A program made the translations under genes and the position numbers. Below are positions 43,730 through 52,207 of a DNA stretch of 64,000 nucleotides, piece after piece. The notes beneath the pieces were generated by a model that made no database searches, was not told where the DNA came from, and saw nothing but the letters and a program-made list of their open reading frames with translations. Source of the stretch: Paenibacillus barcinonensis (GTDB lineage Bacteria; Bacillota; Bacilli; Paenibacillales; Paenibacillaceae); NCBI RefSeq assembly GCF_003217495.1, contig NZ_QJSW01000019.1:5130-69129 (forward strand), read 5' to 3'. Each line of letters begins with the position of its first letter. Position 1 is the stretch's first letter.

Positions 43730-45136
43730 TTAGCTTCTCTCCGCCAAAGTGATCAGTCTGTGCATTCCCTCTCGAATCTGCTGCTCACGGGCGTAGGAGA
43801 AGGAGAGGCGAAGCTTGCGACTGCCGGAAGTATGCGAAGGATCAAATACCGTCCCTGGCACAAAAGCAACCGAGTGCTCCATGCTTCGATGCAGCAGCCT
43901 GCCTGTGTCTATTCCTTCGGGAAGCTCGGCCCAGATATTCAGGCCGCCCTCAGGACGAGTCCATGTCCAGTTGGTCTCCTGCAGACATTGCTCCATCACT
44001 TCCATGCGCAGCTGAATCGCGGTGCGTAGCTTGGACAGATGCTGATGCATGCGTTCGGATTGAAAATAGCGCAGAAACAGCTTCTGATTCAGCAGCGGTG
44101 ATCCGTTATCCGTCAAAGCTTTGATCGCCTTTAGTCCTGGCATAAGCTTCGGGCGACACATGATGGCTGCAATCCGCAAACCCGGCACAACGTATTTGCT
44201 ATAGCTGCGGATGTACAACGTATGCCCGGAGGTATCGTAGGTAAAGATGGGTGCCGGGGGTTTCTCTTTAAAATATATATCATATGTGCTGTCGTCCTCC
44301 ACCAGGAAGCAGCCGTATTGCTCAGCCAGCTCCGGCAGCTGTTTACGCTGCTCCACCGAGATGTTGATCCCGGTTGGGTTCTGAAAGGTCGGTGTCATAT
44401 AAAAGAGCCGCGGCTTCTCTGTTCTCATCAAATGCTCAATCTGTTCCAGATCGTAGCCTTCCGGGTGGATATCGGTGAAGACGAGCCGTGCACCCTGTTT
44501 GCGGAAAATCTCCATGGCAGGGCCGTAGGTTGGTCGTTCGATCAATACCTTGTCTCCAGGTTTGACCAATGCACGGGAGATGACATCAATGGCCTGCTGT
44601 GCACCGGATGTAATTAGCACTTCGTCAGCAGAGAGATAGAAACGTTCCTTGCTCGTCAGATGACTAGCCAGACTGCTGCGCAGCTCCAGATCACCCTGGA
44701 TGGTTGAATATGTGCCGAGTAACCGAGGATACTGGTCCAGCAGGTCACGCATTAACTCGCCCCAGTATCGGTTGGGCAGCAGAGCAGGATCAATCAATGA
44801 CTTGGAGAATTGATATTCAGCCTCAAGGGATTGGACCCGGTCGAGCGAGTCCCAATGAAGCCAGGCAGACACGGATGGATCATCCGCCTGTTCTGCTTCC
44901 GCTAATGGTTTGGCGGGACTGATATAATAACCCGACTTGTCTTTGACATAGACAATCCCGCGCTGCTTTAACTCCTGATACGCCTTAAATACCGTTAGCC
45001 GATGTACGCCGAGCAGTTCGGACAAGCTTCGCACCGAGGGCAGCTTCTCCTGTTCCGTCCATTCACCTGCTTCGATCCGCACCATGAGATAATGAATGAC
45101 CTGCTCGTACCGTTTCATGCTGTTATCTGTCATCAT
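43730..45136 (-). CDS. MocR-type GntR/aminotransferase regulator
   Basis: About 468 residues from ATG 45136 (GGGTGA upstream; GTG 45160 has a site too close to use). N-terminal GntR winged helix (KLPSVRSLSELLGVHRLTVFKAYQELKQRGIVYV) fused to a fold-I aminotransferase domain with the PLP lysine in YIRSYSKYVVPGLRIA. Such regulators sense PLP or amino acids. Divergent from the EamA transporter, which it probably regulates through the repeats between them. Confidence 0.92.
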   Translation of the reverse strand: MMTDNSMKRYEQVIHYLMVRIEAGEWTEQEKLPSVRSLSELLGVHRLTVFKAYQELKQRGIVYVKDKSGYYISPAKPLAEAEQADDPSVSAWLHWDSLDRVQSLEAEYQFSKSLIDPALLPNRYWGELMRDLLDQYPRLLGTYSTIQGDLELRSSLASHLTSKERFYLSADEVLITSGAQQAIDVISRALVKPGDKVLIERPTYGPAMEIFRKQGARLVFTDIHPEGYDLEQIEHLMRTEKPRLFYMTPTFQNPTGINISVEQRKQLPELAEQYGCFLVEDDSTYDIYFKEKPPAPIFTYDTSGHTLYIRSYSKYVVPGLRIAAIMCRPKLMPGLKAIKALTDNGSPLLNQKLFLRYFQSERMHQHLSKLRTAIQLRMEVMEQCLQETNWTWTRPEGGLNIWAELPEGIDTGRLLHRSMEHSVAFVPGTVFDPSHTSGSRKLRLSFSYAREQQIREGMHRLITLAERS

Positions 45137-45200
45137 GATAGTTTCACCCACCCGCTTCACGCTCCTTCTGAGCCTTATTGTAACAGCTAATGGGAGATAA

Positions 45201-45253
45201 CTGTTCTGTTTTGTTCATTCTGTTCTGTAGACCATGAGCTATGATGGAGAACA
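45201..45253. promoter_or_regulatory. Candidate MocR operator, direct repeats
   Basis: CTGTTCTG at 45201-45208 and 45220-45227 are 19 bases apart (about two helical turns), and an inverted GAGAACAG lies at 45247-45254. Direct repeats of this spacing suit MocR regulators. Located in the divergent promoter region. Confidence 0.5.
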
Positions 45254-45271
45254 GATAAAGGAGTGGTTAAC

Positions 45272-46207
45272 ATGGTAGGGGTTGCATTTACGGTGATGTG
45301 TCTCGTCTTTGGCACAACATTTCTCGCGATTAAAGTTGGAGTTGAGGCAGGCATGCCACCTTTTCTGTCAGCCGGGTTACGGTTTGTGATCGCAGGAGCT
45401 TTAATGTTTACATGGATGTGGATGAAGGGAAAAGTGAGCTTGTCGCTGCTGTTCCGCAAAGAAATGCTGATTACAGGGGTGGGACTGACCTTCGGGACGT
45501 TTGCCACGTTGTATTGGGCTGAACAGCATGTCAGTTCAGGTGTAGGGGCAATTCTATCCGCTACAGGGCCACTAATGATTATGGTGATGCAGACGGCATT
45601 GTTACGGCAAAAAACCTCTGCCCGCATGATTGCTGGCTGTCTGATCGGTTTTACTGGCGTTGTGCTTGTTGTGCTGCCGGGAGTGTCCCTTGGTGCGGGT
45701 TCATTATTTTTGTGGGGTTGCATCGCTGTGCTTGTAGGGGAGGTCTGTTATTCGGCAGGTACGCTCTACTCCAAAAAAGTCATTCACCAGTTCAGTGAGA
45801 TGAGTCCTGTGGCGATTAATGCGGTGCAGATGATGTATGGAGGCTTACTGTTATCCGTGCTATCGGCATTAACGGAGTCCTGGAATATGTCAGCACTGGA
45901 TGTACTGCCAGCGGTGTCTTCCGTGATCTATCTGACGGTCATCGGCTCGATGGTAGGCCACAGTCTGTTCTATTGGATTATGTCGCGCACCAATCCGCTA
46001 TTCCCGGCAACCTGGCTGTATATCTCTCCGCCCATTGCAGTCGGACTTGGCGCGATAGTCTATGATGAGCATGTCAGCTGGGTAACGTGGGTTGGCGTTG
46101 TGCTGGTGATCTCGGGCTTGTTGGCAATGAATGAGAAGGTGAGCAACTGGTTGAAGAGAGAACGTGTGACAGGGGTGGGGAAAGCTCCTGAATCTGTTTT
46201 GAAATAG
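45272..46207 (+). CDS. EamA/DMT-family transporter
   Basis: 311 residues from ATG 45272 with AAAGGAG at 45257-45263. About ten hydrophobic helices arranged as two EamA repeats (FGTTFLAIKVGVEAG...; GEVCYSAGTLYSKK...). Such exporters carry amino acids or other small metabolites. Divergent from the MocR gene. Confidence 0.88.
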   Translation: MVGVAFTVMCLVFGTTFLAIKVGVEAGMPPFLSAGLRFVIAGALMFTWMWMKGKVSLSLLFRKEMLITGVGLTFGTFATLYWAEQHVSSGVGAILSATGPLMIMVMQTALLRQKTSARMIAGCLIGFTGVVLVVLPGVSLGAGSLFLWGCIAVLVGEVCYSAGTLYSKKVIHQFSEMSPVAINAVQMMYGGLLLSVLSALTESWNMSALDVLPAVSSVIYLTVIGSMVGHSLFYWIMSRTNPLFPATWLYISPPIAVGLGAIVYDEHVSWVTWVGVVLVISGLLAMNEKVSNWLKRERVTGVGKAPESVLK

Positions 46208-46328
46208 AACGCCGAAGGATAAAGAGCATTGAAATCCAATAGGATACGCTTCTTATGAAGCTTGCGATCATCTTAAAGTGAAAGGCTCAATCTTGAGATC
46301 AGCTCCTGATTCCAGATTGAGCTGTTTG

Positions 46329-46898
46329 CTATTCTAACAGGATGTTCTCATTAACCAATTGGTAGTAATATTCATCCATCTGTTCAGCTGTAATATTTTC
46401 TTCAAAATGAAGTATCCACCACGTCACAAGTAGGCTAATCACCCCCGAGTGAAATTCCGCTACAAGCTCAACAGGAAGTGAAAATTGCTTGCCTCTTTTC
46501 TTTAGTTCCAGAAAATCTCGCTTGAAGAGTTCTCCGATATAATTTCTGAAAAAATCATTGAACACCTCATCCTCCTTTTGGTTTTGAACAATCGTTGTCA
46601 GCACGTTTCCAGACATAATTTTAGATAGGCTTTGCAATGGCTGCTGTAACCGCTCTTCTACATCCATTTGCAAATAATCTCTCAGGAACCAGGTCAGGGT
46701 GGAGGACAGCAGCGCGAATTTATCTTCAAAATGTTTGTAAAATGTTGTGCGATGAACCATGGCTTGGTCACATATTTCATTAATCGTAATGTTACTGAAT
46801 CGTTGTCCGTGCATGGACAATAGATCAATAAGCGCCATCGTTAACAATTTATGAGTACGGGTAACTCTCAAATCTACTTTTTTACCAACTATTTTCAT
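46329..46898 (-). CDS. TetR-family transcriptional regulator
   Basis: 189 residues with a TetR HTH at about 14-58 (MALIDLLSMHGQRFSNITINEICDQAMVHRTTFYKHFEDKFALL). The C-terminal half is typical of the TetR_C_7 group. It is divergent from the FAD oxidoreductase, which is its likely target through the palindrome at 47007. The gene has low GC for the window. Confidence 0.9.
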   Translation of the reverse strand: MKIVGKKVDLRVTRTHKLLTMALIDLLSMHGQRFSNITINEICDQAMVHRTTFYKHFEDKFALLSSTLTWFLRDYLQMDVEERLQQPLQSLSKIMSGNVLTTIVQNQKEDEVFNDFFRNYIGELFKRDFLELKKRGKQFSLPVELVAEFHSGVISLLVTWWILHFEENITAEQMDEYYYQLVNENILLE

Positions 46899-47006
46899 CT
46901 ACACCATTTCCTTATTGTAGTTTATCTATATACTTGCCTTATATTGTTCCTTACCAAAAAAGAGATTTTAGTTATATATTGGTATTATAAGTATATTTTT
47001 GATTAG

Positions 47007-47020
47007 TCTACAACTGTAGA
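47007..47020. promoter_or_regulatory. Candidate TetR operator
   Basis: TCTACAACTGTAGA is an inverted repeat with 6-base arms, located between the divergent TetR and oxidoreductase genes. Confidence 0.5.
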
Positions 47021-47052
47021 AAAATAACCCTCATAGAAAGGATGGATTTACG

Positions 47053-48579
47053 ATGCCTGATATGAAAAAAGCCGTGGTGATTGGAGCAGGGATTGCAGGG
47101 TTAATCACTGCACGAATGTTATCTGATTATTATGAAGAGGTATGTATTATCGAGCGAGATGAGCTGCCTGCTGAACCGTTGAATCGACAGGGTGTTCCCC
47201 AATCCTTTCATCCACATCGGGTATTGCCACGGGGTGGACTCATTCTGGAACATTACTTCCCCGGATACAATGATGAATTGATTACACTGGGTGCCATTCC
47301 TTCAGAAAAAGAGAAGATTGTCATTGCCAATCGTTACGGAACATTAGTCAATAAGGCGGATGCTGCATCTCCCTTCAACATTGCATCGTGCAGCAGAGCC
47401 TTGCTCGAATGGGTACTGCGTCAGCGGGTCCAGAACATAGATCATGTAAGCTTCTTAACGAGTACGGAAGTTACCGGGTTAATGGTGTCAGAAGATCAGC
47501 GTTCCATTACAGGCGTATTTACTAAAGAAAGAGGCCCTGATCAGCCGATAGAGATGCTTGCAGCAGATATGGTAATTGATGCTTCGGGACGATCTTCCAA
47601 ATTGATCAGGTGGCTGGACAAGATCGGTTTGTCCGTGCCTGAGCCGGAGGTGCTGAAGGTATCGCTTGGTTACAGCACCCGCTACTACAACATACCATTC
47701 TCTATTCAACATGAATGGGGAACCGTGATAACGGAATCAGACCCGGAGGAAGGAATTCGTGCAGGCATGTTATGGCGTATCGAAAATGATATTGCGGGAG
47801 TACTGCTCTTCAACGCAGGTGGCAATGAATATCCTTCCACCGATCCGGATGAGTTCCAAAAGCAAATCAAGCAGCTGTTTGCTTCAGATGAAATCTCGGC
47901 TTTAACAGACCAGTTGGAGCCTCTTCAAGGGCCGCGGGGATATCGTATTTCCGAGTCTGTCCGTCAACATTTTGAACTTATGGAGCATTGGCCGTCAGGC
48001 TTGCTCGTTCTTGGCGATTCATTTTGCAGCTTCGATCCGATCCATGGTCAGGGCATGACGGTTGCCGCAATTGAAGCCGAGACGATAGGGAAATGTTTGG
48101 AGGCACAGCGAGTGCATCCTGAGCCGCAGTTTGAGCGCCAAGTGCTGCTTCGGATGCAGCAGGAGATCGAACCGGCCTGGTGGCTGAGTTCCGTGGCTGA
48201 TCTGCGTTGGCAGGGGGTTGAACATGTTGGAACATCCCAACTGAAGGGTGTATCCTTTGCCCAGAAATATATCAATTTGTTTGTGAAGCAGGCGATGAAA
48301 AGGTCGAGCCAGGAAAACCATAATCATCTCTTTTTTATGCAGTTTCTGATGAATGCCTTAATCCTTCCTCCAAGCGAATTTTTTAAAGGGGACGTCCTCA
48401 ACATGATCCTGAACGACAATGGCTCTGAAGAAGAAATGGAGTTAAGAGCAGAGCTTGGCGTTGAAGATCCGGGGCTTTTCCAGCAAAGAATAGATGAGAT
48501 TATTCCGTCATTTCAGTTGGAGCCTGATGCTCGAATCAACAAAATACTGGATTCTTTGCGGCTTGCTATGAGCAAATAA
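47053..48579 (+). CDS. FAD-dependent oxidoreductase (aromatic hydroxylase-like fold)
   Basis: 508 residues. N-terminal FAD-binding motif VVIGAGIAGLITARMLSD and the distal FAD loop LVLGDSFCSFDPIHGQGM, the latter typical of geranylgeranyl reductase or p-hydroxybenzoate hydroxylase-type enzymes. No membrane helix. A C-terminal part of about 120 residues is unassigned. Probably induced when the divergent TetR repressor releases its operator; possibly a detoxification or secondary-metabolite enzyme. Substrate unknown. Confidence 0.85.
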   Translation: MPDMKKAVVIGAGIAGLITARMLSDYYEEVCIIERDELPAEPLNRQGVPQSFHPHRVLPRGGLILEHYFPGYNDELITLGAIPSEKEKIVIANRYGTLVNKADAASPFNIASCSRALLEWVLRQRVQNIDHVSFLTSTEVTGLMVSEDQRSITGVFTKERGPDQPIEMLAADMVIDASGRSSKLIRWLDKIGLSVPEPEVLKVSLGYSTRYYNIPFSIQHEWGTVITESDPEEGIRAGMLWRIENDIAGVLLFNAGGNEYPSTDPDEFQKQIKQLFASDEISALTDQLEPLQGPRGYRISESVRQHFELMEHWPSGLLVLGDSFCSFDPIHGQGMTVAAIEAETIGKCLEAQRVHPEPQFERQVLLRMQQEIEPAWWLSSVADLRWQGVEHVGTSQLKGVSFAQKYINLFVKQAMKRSSQENHNHLFFMQFLMNALILPPSEFFKGDVLNMILNDNGSEEEMELRAELGVEDPGLFQQRIDEIIPSFQLEPDARINKILDSLRLAMSK

Positions 48580-48619
48580 GTAGAAGAACATGAACAAATA
48601 ATGTTAATTGAGTTCCACT

Positions 48620-48668
48620 AAAAAAACAGCCTGGAACCACAGCTTATGTGGTATCCGGACTGTTTTTT
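48620..48668. terminator. Bidirectional terminator between convergent genes
   Basis: AAAAAACAG...CTGTTTTTT encloses CTGGA/TCCGG and CCACA-GCTTA-TGTGG stems. Confidence 0.88.
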
Positions 48669-48685
48669 GGTTAACGACTTATGAA

Positions 48686-49489
48686 TTACTCTGCGTTTAA
48701 TACAAACTTCTCGATAACCTCTTTGACACCGTCCTCGTTGTTGCTTGCCGTAATGTAATCTGCCAGCTCCTTCAGGGCAGGGATGGCGTTACCCATCGCT
48801 ACACCAAGACCGGCTACCTCCAGCATCTCGTGATCGTTCCACGAGTCCCCGATGGCGATGCATTCGCTGAGCTGATGACCGAAATGATCAGCCAGGAATG
48901 TCAGCGCGTGACCTTTTGTACCTTCTTTATGCATGATTTCGAGGAAATACGGCTTGGATTTCGTAATGTGTACCTCTGGGCCGAGCAACTCACGCAGCTC
49001 AACAGCCACTTGATCCAGATAGTCTGGCTCATCAATGATGAGCAGCTTTGGTGTAGGCTGTTCGATCACTTTAATGAAATCAGACTCGATGTAATATTGA
49101 GTGCCGTTTAACTTGGCATAATCAAGCAGTTTTTGATTTTCCTCACGGGCGTAGAGCTTGTCGTTGATGTATGTTTGCAGATGCAGGTTGTTCTCCAGAC
49201 AGTAGTCAAACAGCTTGCGGGAAGCCTCTTGTGGTACATAGCGCTCATACAGCACCTTTTCGTCCAGCAGGTTTTTCACCAAAGCACCTTGATACGTGAT
49301 AATTGGCACGTTCAGCTTGGTTTGGCGTGCCAGTGCCTGTGCAGAAGCATACGCGCGTCCAGTAGCGAGAGTTACTACCACACCGTGTGCTACCGCTTGT
49401 TCCAGTGCAGTTTGCGTAGCAGGTGTAACTTCCTTGTTGTCGTTAATCAGGGTGTCGTCGATGTCGATGGCAATAAGTTTGTAGGTCAT
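48686..49489 (-). CDS. Cof-type HAD phosphatase
   Basis: 267 residues from ATG 49489 (GGAGAG upstream); the frame extends to 49549 without a site. Motif I AIDIDDTLIND, motif II TLATGRAYAS, and the C-terminal GDSWNDHEML. A type IIB cap lies between. Probably dephosphorylates sugar phosphates, FMN or PLP. Confidence 0.9.
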   Translation of the reverse strand: MTYKLIAIDIDDTLINDNKEVTPATQTALEQAVAHGVVVTLATGRAYASAQALARQTKLNVPIITYQGALVKNLLDEKVLYERYVPQEASRKLFDYCLENNLHLQTYINDKLYAREENQKLLDYAKLNGTQYYIESDFIKVIEQPTPKLLIIDEPDYLDQVAVELRELLGPEVHITKSKPYFLEIMHKEGTKGHALTFLADHFGHQLSECIAIGDSWNDHEMLEVAGLGVAMGNAIPALKELADYITASNNEDGVKEVIEKFVLNAE

Positions 49490-49573
49490 GTGATGTTTCT
49501 CTCCTTTTTTATCTGGTTCTATTTCATTGAACAAAATAGGCTCACCCAAAAACTACGATGACAGAATAACCTT

Positions 49574-49715
49574 CCAATCACTGTGATCCTCCGATTTTTT
49601 TGAACTCTTATAAGGAGAAAATCCGGTGATAAGCATATGCTTCCGATGCAGCTTTCTTACAGAAAGCTTTCAGGCGAACGCTTCGCTTTTTCAGATTTCT
49701 TCTGTGCTCTCCGTT
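49574..49715 (+). repeat. Dispersed intergenic repeat, copy A
   Basis: About 142 bp that matches copy B at 55475-55620 in the same orientation. The core ATCCGGTGATAAGC-TATGC and TTCCGATGCAGCTTTCTT is nearly identical; AGCTTTCT/AGAAAGCT forms a hairpin. Non-coding, between the phosphatase and lipoate ligase genes. Confidence 0.88.
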
Positions 49716-49771
49716 GCTGTGATCCTATATCGTTCAAACAAGCTATATCCATCTAACGGTTATTTTCTTCT

Positions 49772-50776
49772 CTACTCCTCCAGGAAAATAAGACCGATAA
49801 AGTCCTCCAGCTCCAGGTTGCCGAAGTAATGCTTCACATCCAGACCTTCCAGAGCGGAGCGCACCTCCGTTTCGTCATAACGCTTGCCACGCAGCATATC
49901 CTCGATATCAGCCACATCGCCAACACCGAAGAAATCGCCGAAGATTTTGATATCCTCGATGCGTCCATCCTTGATGTTCATGCGCAGATCAATAATGCCG
50001 ACAGGAAATTTGCGGGTGTGCTTCACATTGCTTTCCGGTGACAGACCGTAGTTCCAGTCCCAGTTGTTATAACGCTCGGCGGAGATTTCCTTGATTTTGT
50101 CCCAGTCCTTCTCGGTCAGCTTGTACTGAGGAACATCCTTCGGCTCCATGCCGAAAATGTGACGCAGCAGCGCATCACGAAACTGTTCAATCGTCAGATT
50201 GGTGTCGATCAGCTCACGAATGTTGGCCACGCGACTGCGGACCGATTTGGTGCTCTTGGATTTGAATTTCTCGGGATTCACGTTCAGGGAAGCCTGCACA
50301 TGCTCCAGATTCAGATCAAACATCAGCGTGCCATGACTGAACATGCGTCCACGGGTAGCAAATTGCGCGTTGCCCGAAATTTTCTTTTCGCCCACTTGCA
50401 GATCATTACGTCCAGTCAACTCGGCATTTACGCCAAGCTCGTGCAGGGCTTCAACGACAGGCTGGGTGAACTTGCGGAAGTTGTGGAAGGATTGACCATC
50501 ATCCGCAGTGATAAAACTGAAATTCAGGTTGCCCAGATCATGATACACCGCACCGCCCCCGGATAGACGACGTACCACCTGCACTCCGTTATCCTGAACG
50601 TACTCGATATTAATCTCTTCGATTGTATTCTGGTGTTTACCGATAATAATCGACGGACGGTTGATATAAAACAGCAGATAGCTGTCATCCTCCATCGGCA
50701 GATGCTTCAGAATGTACTCCTCAATCGCAAGGTTTACAGAAGGATCTGTAATGCCCTGATTATCTACAAACAGCAT
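49772..50776 (-). CDS. lplA: Lipoate-protein ligase A
   Basis: 334 residues from ATG 50776 (GGAGG 7 bases upstream); an ATG two codons earlier lies too close to the site. The LplA fold shows INRPSIIIGKHQNTIEEIN, RRLSGGGAVYHDLGNLNFSFI and the catalytic lysine in GEKKISGNAQ. Attaches free lipoate to dehydrogenase subunits. The C-terminal accessory domain is present. Confidence 0.95.
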   Translation of the reverse strand: MLFVDNQGITDPSVNLAIEEYILKHLPMEDDSYLLFYINRPSIIIGKHQNTIEEINIEYVQDNGVQVVRRLSGGGAVYHDLGNLNFSFITADDGQSFHNFRKFTQPVVEALHELGVNAELTGRNDLQVGEKKISGNAQFATRGRMFSHGTLMFDLNLEHVQASLNVNPEKFKSKSTKSVRSRVANIRELIDTNLTIEQFRDALLRHIFGMEPKDVPQYKLTEKDWDKIKEISAERYNNWDWNYGLSPESNVKHTRKFPVGIIDLRMNIKDGRIEDIKIFGDFFGVGDVADIEDMLRGKRYDETEVRSALEGLDVKHYFGNLELEDFIGLIFLEE

Positions 50777-50977
50777 GGTCATTCCTCCATTAATGTATGT
50801 GAGGGACGTCAAATCCCTTATGTAGTGATGCTTGTGAAAATGATTCGGAGCCAAGGCTCCTGAAATTCCTCTTCTATTGTAAACGAATTGCGGTTAGGAC
50901 ACAAAGAAAACACGCAACCTTCTTACATACAAGTTCTGGCTTGGGCTCTAACGATAAAAATGAAAAACAATACAGGA

Positions 50978-51007
50978 TTGACCCGTACCTCAAGTGCCAT
51001 CCATAAT
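50978..51007 (+). promoter_or_regulatory. Promoter of the cobD-cobC unit
   Basis: TTGACC (50978-50983) and CATAAT (51002-51007) with 18-base spacing, just before the cobD ribosome site. Confidence 0.65.
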
Positions 51008-51038
51008 AAAAAGAACATGCAGAGAGGATGACGGATGA

Positions 51039-52169
51039 ATGACCGGTTATATCGAAGTGTTCGGACATGGCGGAGATGTGGAGACCGCAGCTTCGCGTTT
51101 TGGAGGAAATGCCACAGATTTTCTCGATTACAGCGCCAATATTAACCCGTTAGGACCGCCCAGGGAAGTGATGGAGACTCTGCTGCAGGGGATGCATGCT
51201 GTGCTTCGTTATCCCGATCCGGGGCATCGTGCCTTCAAAGCATTGCTGAGTGAACGACTGGCGGTAACGCAGGAACAAATCTCTGTGGGCAATGGTGCGG
51301 CTGAAAGTATGGCGCTGATTCTGCTTGGACTTGCTCCACGCAGGGTGGGAACCGTAGAGCCAGGCTTCTCGGAGTACGGAGCCTTGGCACGGCAATTTGG
51401 GGCAGAGGTTGTACATGCGATGGGCCGGGAAGAGCTGAACTGGCGTGCAAGGCCCGAAGATATTGAACGGCTGATGGAGGAGGTAGACCTGCTATTCCTC
51501 GGACAGCCTAACAATCCGAACGGTGTGCAATATCCGCTGGAGGTGCTTCACAGGCTGGCACGCAAAGCAGAAGATAGCGATACCGTGCTCGTTATTGACG
51601 AGGCTTTTATTGATTTTATTCCAGCCGCCCGGCGTCAGTCTCTCGCTTCGGATGTGAATAAGTATCCGAATATCATCATCATTCGCTCCATGACCAAGTT
51701 CTACGCCATTCCCGGTCTGCGCCTTGGCTATGCGATGGGGAATGCAAAATATATACGGGCGATGACACAAAAGCAGGTCACCTGGAGCGTAAACGGGCTG
51801 GCCCTTGCTGCTGGTGAGGCCTGCATGCGCAGCGGCGAACGATATGAACAGGAGACGATTGAGCAGATTGCGAAGGAGAGAGCACGGCTGATTACAGCAC
51901 TGGACGCGTATGGATGCAGTGTAACGCCGGGAGAAGCCAACTTCTTGCTGGTACATGTGCCGGAGCCTTGGACGGCAGCTTCGATGCAGGAGGCACTCGG
52001 GCGGCGAGGTGTTCTGATTCGCAGCTGTGCCATGTATCCAGGACTCGGTGCAGGGCATGTTCGCTTCGCAGTGAAAGAGCCCCGAGCCAATGAGCGATTG
52101 CTTGAGGTGCTGGGAAGTGTACTTGCAGCAGGAGAGCCTCAGCACCTGAAGGGAGCATCGACTTATTAA
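51039..52169 (+). CDS. cobD: Threonine-phosphate decarboxylase CobD
   Basis: 376 residues, class I/II aminotransferase fold closely resembling HisC. FLDYSANINPLGPP, GNGAAESMALILLGLAPRR, QPNNPNGV, VIDEAFIDF, and the PLP lysine motif SMTKFYAIPGLRLGYAM are all present. It produces aminopropanol phosphate for the cobalamin side chain. The context (cbiZ, cbiB, cobC, then btu and cob genes) favours CobD over HisC. No riboswitch precedes it. Confidence 0.88.
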   Translation: MTGYIEVFGHGGDVETAASRFGGNATDFLDYSANINPLGPPREVMETLLQGMHAVLRYPDPGHRAFKALLSERLAVTQEQISVGNGAAESMALILLGLAPRRVGTVEPGFSEYGALARQFGAEVVHAMGREELNWRARPEDIERLMEEVDLLFLGQPNNPNGVQYPLEVLHRLARKAEDSDTVLVIDEAFIDFIPAARRQSLASDVNKYPNIIIIRSMTKFYAIPGLRLGYAMGNAKYIRAMTQKQVTWSVNGLALAAGEACMRSGERYEQETIEQIAKERARLITALDAYGCSVTPGEANFLLVHVPEPWTAASMQEALGRRGVLIRSCAMYPGLGAGHVRFAVKEPRANERLLEVLGSVLAAGEPQHLKGASTY

Positions 52170-52207
52170 GCTGGTCGTGCAGCATTTCATACTGAATGTG
52201 AAGGAAT

